Notes under the pieces: generated by a model
Database searches by the model: none
What the model saw: the letters and a program-made list of their open reading frames with translations, nothing else
What the model was told of the DNA's origin: nothing
Shown: positions 59,310-64,000 of the stretch, in pieces
How the letters are laid out: every line of letters starts with the position of its first letter
Numbering within the stretch: position 1 is the stretch's first letter
DNA from: Trichomonas vaginalis G3
Taxonomy: Eukaryota > Parabasalia > Trichomonadida > Trichomonadidae
Direction of reading: 5' to 3'
Length of the DNA: 64,000 nt
NCBI RefSeq assembly: GCF_026262505.1
Contig: NC_067204.1
Span: forward strand, 1,054,001-1,118,000
Program-made: the position numbers and the translations under genes

Positions 59310-59326
59310 TCATTAGTTTCAATTAT
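59310..59326 (+). promoter_or_regulatory. Two initiator-like sites, TCATTAG and TCAATTAT
   Basis: Both lie within 20 bases of the ATG at 59329; the second is three bases away. Confidence 0.45.
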
Positions 59327-59328
59327 TT

Positions 59329-60270
59329 ATGGAACCAGCAGAGATAGCTTTTCTTACAAGTCTTGGCTTTACTGATGTTTCGTTTATTGCTCAAGGCGGT
59401 TACGGGAGTATTTGGAAGGTATTCTCACCTTCGTATAATCGTCAATTTGCAATAAAAAAGGTTCCATTAGAGATGTTCAAAGAAGAGGAACTAGACTGTT
59501 TTAAGATTATTGATGACACACGAATTGTTAATTTGTATAAATTTTACAAGTATGATAATTTCATATACCTCGTGATGGAATACTGTCCTTATGATTTAGA
59601 AATATACCTTAAGAACCAACACGAACTTTCAACCCACGAGCTTGCAAGATTCATGCATGACATGCTTGCTGCAGTAAAAGCATGCCATGATCGCAATATT
59701 GCCCATTGCGATATTAAGCCAAGCAACTTTTTGATTGACGAATATGGTAGAATTAAGATATGCAACTTTGGATTATCAACAATTATGAAAGATGAATACA
59801 AAAGTAAGACCTTTGGAGGAACAAAACTTTTTATGCCTCCAGAAATCGTTTCTAAACGCGAGTTTAACCCATTTGCTGCAGATGTGTGGTCATTAGGTGT
59901 CACATTTTACTTCATGGCTTCCCATCAGTATCCATTTTTCTCGACAAATTCTGAGTACTTATTTGAAAAAATTGTTCGTGGAATTTATGAAACAGATGTT
60001 ATTGAAAATGCACAACTGAAGGTTTTGATCGCCAAATGCCTCGAAACAGACCCTTCATGTAGAGCAACTGTTGATGAACTTCTGAAAATGCCATTTATTA
60101 CTTACAATATGCCACAACCAAATAAAATCGGAATGTACAAGCATATAAATGCAACCATGAGTCACAACATTGTAATACGTCCAAAATTCCTTAAAAAGAA
60201 TCCAATTAGACCAAACCATTCATTTGTTAATATTATTCCTTCCGGTTCAATATTGAATATTGGCGTTTAA
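59329..60270 (+). CDS. Kinase-like protein K11, NFG in place of DFG
   Basis: 313 residues from MEPAEIAFLTSLGF. Gly loop AQGGYGS, Lys43 (QFAIKK), HCDIKPSN and PPE (for APE) are present, but DFG is NFG (ICNFGLS). Asp to Asn at this site usually abolishes or strongly lowers activity. The tail has NIVIRPKFLKKNPIR. Best preserved N-terminus of the family and a good reference for the starts of K4, K8 and K12. Confidence 0.9.
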   Translation: MEPAEIAFLTSLGFTDVSFIAQGGYGSIWKVFSPSYNRQFAIKKVPLEMFKEEELDCFKIIDDTRIVNLYKFYKYDNFIYLVMEYCPYDLEIYLKNQHELSTHELARFMHDMLAAVKACHDRNIAHCDIKPSNFLIDEYGRIKICNFGLSTIMKDEYKSKTFGGTKLFMPPEIVSKREFNPFAADVWSLGVTFYFMASHQYPFFSTNSEYLFEKIVRGIYETDVIENAQLKVLIAKCLETDPSCRATVDELLKMPFITYNMPQPNKIGMYKHINATMSHNIVIRPKFLKKNPIRPNHSFVNIIPSGSILNIGV

Positions 60271-61163
60271 TCTTAAGATTTTGTTTGATTAAATTTCCTT
60301 TGTTTTTTATATATTACACTAAGCAAGCATAACTTGCAGCTACAATATATGATAATGGATTAGATTTCAACTATTTCTCTAGGAATAAAATTACATCCCT
60401 AACGAATATTTAAAAAAATTAGGGCTTTTAACATCTATTGATATACATTTTAACTTATTCTCAATGCAATAAATCAATTCTCAAGCTTCATAGGATTTAC
60501 TGATTGAACAAACAAAAGTTTAAATCAAGAAACCTACATGTAATCATATGACGAAAGAAATTTAGGCATTACAATATATAATATGGCAACTAAGCCATTT
60601 GATCCCATTTCAATGACCCGAATCCAAATCATTTTAAGAAAAATCGTCAATGTTAAAATTTTTCAACAGTTAGGATTAAATTTCTTAAAAATTTAATGAC
60701 CGGATATCTCCAAAATAATCCATTTGGTTAAGCAATACCGAAGAACTTCCTGGTGATCCAAATTTCCGTTTCGAAAAAAAAGTTTATTGTGATCAACTCC
60801 TATTATAATTAGAAAAACTCTAATTGTAAAGTCAATTGTTTTGAAATTTTGAATTCAATTCAACGATTTTTAATTTGATCGCAAATTCAGAAGGACAAAA
60901 GAAAAATATTTGGTATTGCAGGATTTAATACATAATATTTTGAAATTAATTTCAACCTGAAATATATTGAATATTGTTTTTCATATTTTGAGAGTTATAT
61001 ACTCCTATTTTACCTATTATATATGTTAAATTTAATTAACAAATAATTTTCGTTATAATTGAATTTTTCAAAAATTATGTTTATAATATTTATTAGTGAG
61101 TCCGCTCATATTTTATATAATCATATTCAAAGAAACCGTTTCGAAATTTTATATATTTTTCTA
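60271..61163. other. Intergenic, no gene seen
   Basis: AT-rich spacer. The frame upstream of K12 (from 61059) starts at TTG and is not used. Confidence 0.45.
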
Positions 61164-62105
61164 ATGAATACAGCCGAGAGTGAGTTTTTCCGGGAATATG
61201 GAATTTCTTATATGGAAACCATCGGGAAAGGCTGCTTTGGCATTATCTTTCAAGTTTATTCTTCTAAATACAAAACAAATTTTGCATTAAAGCGTATTCC
61301 TTCAAAATTATATAATGAATCTGAAACGGAATGTTTAAATCGAATAGATCATCCTAGAATAGTACGATTATACAATATATTCAAATTTAATAGCAACATT
61401 TACCTTTTAATGGAACTTTGTCCGACAGACTTAATGAAACTTGCAAAACATAAAATTTCTGACTCTAATTTAATTAAATATGTGTTTGAAATGATCGGAT
61501 GCATTAAAGTATGCCATGATTTCAATATTGCACACAACGATATAAAACCTTCTAATTTCTTACTAGACCAATACGGTCATGTTAAAATCTGCGATTTTGG
61601 TCTTTCCAAAATATATACTGAAAATCCTATGAGTTTCGATAAAAAGGGTTCAAAATATTATATGGCTCCTGAAATGTTCACAAATGGTATGTATAATCCA
61701 ATTGTTACAGATATTTGGGCGTTGGGAGTTACAATTTACTATTTATCTACTTCAACATACCCTTTTGATGCAGAAACAGAAGAACAATTAGTTGAAAAGA
61801 TTAATAATTGCAAATATTCTACTGAAAAAATCAAAGATGATAGATTAAGAGATTTGATTGCTAGATGTTTAGTTGTGAATCCAAATGAAAGAGCAAATGT
61901 AAATGAGTTGCTGAATATGCCATATTTCTCTGCACCAAGAGCAAATACATGGTTAGAACCTGGAGGATTATATAAAAATAGAAAGATTTGTAAAACTCAT
62001 GATTGCATTTTAAAGCCAAAAATCGAGAATAATTCCCCATTATATCGGAGAATGTTTCCACATTCCCATCAAGCTCGTGTTAGATATACTTCTAATAACT
62101 TTTAG
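61164..62105 (+). CDS. Ser/Thr kinase K12, catalytic residues intact
   Basis: The ATG at 61164 gives MNTAESEFFREYGIS (313 residues), matching K8 and K11. Gly loop GKGCFGI (21-27), Lys43 (NFALKR), HNDIKPSN, DFG in ICDFGLS and MAPE are present; likely active. The tail has CILKPKIENN and then a basic stretch. Last gene of the kinase run. Confidence 0.9.
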   Translation: MNTAESEFFREYGISYMETIGKGCFGIIFQVYSSKYKTNFALKRIPSKLYNESETECLNRIDHPRIVRLYNIFKFNSNIYLLMELCPTDLMKLAKHKISDSNLIKYVFEMIGCIKVCHDFNIAHNDIKPSNFLLDQYGHVKICDFGLSKIYTENPMSFDKKGSKYYMAPEMFTNGMYNPIVTDIWALGVTIYYLSTSTYPFDAETEEQLVEKINNCKYSTEKIKDDRLRDLIARCLVVNPNERANVNELLNMPYFSAPRANTWLEPGGLYKNRKICKTHDCILKPKIENNSPLYRRMFPHSHQARVRYTSNNF

Positions 62106-62736
62106 AACTTTGGTTACCAAGAACATTTTTTTATAGATTTTTAAATATTTGTTTGTTTTTATAAAGATATAGTGATTGTAATTATGCGTTTAAAATGGCT
62201 TAGCCAATGTAGTGATGTACTTTATCTCAAGAAAAAAATAAGGATATTGTAAGAATGATATAAAAATTAAATGTAAAATTTTGACGGTTCTTAGAAAAAT
62301 ATGTTATATATAATTGTAAAATTCCTATTTTATTTTAAAAATTTTAAAAACATTTCAAATTTTTATTAACATACAGATATTGAATTTTTAGATTTAATTT
62401 TCAATAATTAAGGAACAATTTATAATGAAATTTTTCTGAGATATTCAATTTTAACAAAATTTTGATTAGTATTCAAAATATTGAAAAAATTGAAAGGGAA
62501 TCTCTTACCGTAGGTTGAATAGCCCGAGACCAATTTCAAAGGTCGTGTACCAATAAAAAATTTTGAATCAATTTACACAACGTGCCCATTTTACTCACTC
62601 AATATTTGAAAAAATAATTCAATTTTGAGAAGAATGGTCCTCTGCGTTTTGAGTGAGTGACGAAAAAAAATCTCAGAAAAATTGAATGAGTTTTTATGGC
62701 CATGAACCAAATTTGTGAAGTTCCCGTTTAAAAAAA
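62106..62736. other. Spacer and 5' flank of DDE transposon
   Basis: AT-rich up to about 62500, then a more mixed stretch (CCGTAGGTTGAATAGCCCGA) that probably belongs to the transposon's left end. The ACTCACTC/GAGTGAGT words at ~62594 and ~62650 are inverted to each other. Confidence 0.4.
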
Positions 62737-64000
62737 ATGCAACCAAGAACACGAATTCCCGAGTTTGCAGAATTAGAAAACTATAAAAATCTTGGGCTAT
62801 TGACCCAGATGCAACTCGATTTACTCTATCGAAGAGTAAATGGCGAGTCTTATCAACAAATACGGAATGTTTACTCAATTTCAAAGACGACAGTAGCACG
62901 CGCAATCATGCGCACTGCTACTTGTCGTTCATGGACAAAAGGTCAGTCAGGGGGTGGTATGACCCTTTTGTCACTACCAGATGAAATGCAGTTCAAAAAA
63001 CTTGTTCAAGAGATGGCAGACGACTTGAACTGTATTACAACATCAATGGCCATTGCTGTCTGTACGGAATTACAAAATAGGAGATTAAAATTTGCGGCGC
63101 GGGTACTAATCGCTGCAAGATGCCCGCATCTTCTAGCGAAGCTCGATGATTACTGCCCATCGCCATCCCGTGGCTGGCTTAATCATATCGCCACAAGATT
63201 GTCAATTCGGATTGTGAGCTCCCAAACTATTGATATGCTCCGACGCTCTACCTGTGACGCAAACCATATTCGCCAATTTTTCCTCTCCAAGCATAGATAC
63301 TTTGCCCGCAGGAAGAAGTTTATTGCGAATATGGACGAGACAATGCTCTATTCCAAACGTCGCTATAAAGTTCTTACTGCTGGCCGGAATCGCCCAGTTC
63401 GCGCTGAAAAGTCTCAGCTTCCACATCTTACAGGGGTCTGTACCATCTTTGCAGATGGTACAACTATGAAGCCAATGGTGATACTTCCACAAAAGAAGAC
63501 CCTTGATGCGGAATTGGAAGATCTGGACGCCTTTTTTGTTCGCTCCGAGAGTGGATGGATGAACAAATACCTTTTTATGGTATACTGTATCATGTTCATC
63601 TGCAAAGTACAGGAGAAAAGGTCTCAAATGAATGTGTTTGATGCCCAGGTACCTTTTCTCCTAATTGTAGATGGTCATCCATCCAGGCTCTCTTTCTTGG
63701 CCGTTCGCCTCTTGCGCGCCTTCAATATCGAGCTTCTTGTTCTCCCAGGCCATACATCTCATATCTTACAACCTCTTGATGTTGGGATTTTTTCTCCCTT
63801 GAAGGCCCAATTCAAGAAGTTGTTTGATATGGCGACTATCCGGTACGATCAGCAAGGGCATATGGTGATCAATGTATGGAACGCCAGAGAACTGCGCTAT
63901 ATCATGGTTCGCAGCTTCCTTGATGCATGTAGTGTGTCTTGCACAGCTACAAACATCGAAAATGCTTTTAAAGCAACAGGAATCTATCCATTGGATATGA
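62737..64000 (+). CDS. pogo/Tc5-like DDE transposase, open at right edge
   Basis: An ATG at 62737 opens a frame of at least 421 codons that runs off the window without a stop. Residues ~20-60 form a helix-turn-helix (LTQMQLDLLYRRVNGESYQQ, then SISKTTVARAI). The DDE_1 catalytic core shows MDET near 204, LIVDGHPSR near 313 and GHTSHILQPLDVGIFSPLKA near 340, the hallmark of the pogo/Tc5/jerky type. It is clearly more GC-rich than its neighbours and has no visible damage, so it may be a recent, possibly active, insertion or a domesticated gene. Confidence 0.88.
   Translation, partial: MQPRTRIPEFAELENYKNLGLLTQMQLDLLYRRVNGESYQQIRNVYSISKTTVARAIMRTATCRSWTKGQSGGGMTLLSLPDEMQFKKLVQEMADDLNCITTSMAIAVCTELQNRRLKFAARVLIAARCPHLLAKLDDYCPSPSRGWLNHIATRLSIRIVSSQTIDMLRRSTCDANHIRQFFLSKHRYFARRKKFIANMDETMLYSKRRYKVLTAGRNRPVRAEKSQLPHLTGVCTIFADGTTMKPMVILPQKKTLDAELEDLDAFFVRSESGWMNKYLFMVYCIMFICKVQEKRSQMNVFDAQVPFLLIVDGHPSRLSFLAVRLLRAFNIELLVLPGHTSHILQPLDVGIFSPLKAQFKKLFDMATIRYDQQGHMVINVWNARELRYIMVRSFLDACSVSCTATNIENAFKATGIYPLDM

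Noticed and set aside
16288-62105. Longer kinase starts (28830, 53898, 56740, 61059, 26866)
   Set aside because: These extensions begin with TTG or run into hydrophobic or transposon sequence and do not align with family N-termini; internal ATGs do.
62591-62905. Minus-strand ORFs opposite the DDE transposase
   Set aside because: They are shadows of the transposase frame and its flank.
1-64000. tRNA or rRNA genes
   Set aside because: I looked for T-loop and anticodon-arm patterns and long conserved GC-rich blocks and saw none; a covariance search would be decisive.

Overview
The window looks like parabasalid (trichomonad) nuclear DNA, most like Trichomonas or Tritrichomonas. The grounds are an AT-rich genome, genes with no visible introns, TCA(T/A)-type initiator motifs within about 25 bases of several start codons, a large family of short Ser/Thr kinases, and dense Maverick/Polinton, MULE-like and foldback DNA. 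I ran no database search, so the organism is inferred.

Layout. 1-6602 is the terminal 6.6 kb of a Maverick/Polinton (integrase, phage-like tail-fibre protein, a jelly-roll-sized conserved protein, an amphipathic capsid-type peptide, a broken D12-class adenine methyltransferase). 6862-12626 holds a four-helix membrane protein with a Gln/Pro/Tyr tail, an Arf-like GTPase and a ubiquitin-like gene interrupted by one in-frame TGA. 13.4-15.9 kb carries a foldback element and a 1.0-kb element. 16.3-32.6 kb is mostly host genes: kinases, a long coiled-coil protein, a very divergent Sec7 (BIG-type) Arf exchange factor and a tetraspanin-like protein. 32.7-42.4 kb is mobile debris: a second 1.0-kb element, a second foldback copy, a 2.5-kb Maverick end inserted into it, a decayed MULE-like transposase and a 52-bp tandem repeat. 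42.4-44.2 kb has thioredoxin and a HAD hydrolase. 45.1-50.3 kb is a nest: a foldback element and a 2.9-kb hAT-like element both sit inside one 1.0-kb element, and the hAT-like element carries a satellite that is itself split by a block of 15 short hairpins. 50.7-62.1 kb is a same-strand run of seven kinase genes or remnants, with a second hairpin-array element between two of them. The right edge enters a pogo/Tc5-like DDE transposase.

How it fits together. The kinases share one domain plan, about 290-350 residues, and often a short basic-Pro tail motif, but several have lost the catalytic Asp, the DFG Asp or the ATP-binding Lys. The cluster therefore mixes likely enzymes, pseudokinases and broken genes. 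Unrelated mobile elements share a small AAAAGTGACA-like word near their ends, and two different elements carry arrays of similar hairpins. These hairpin arrays, and a foldback element whose centre is inverted in one of three copies, are the least explained structures here.
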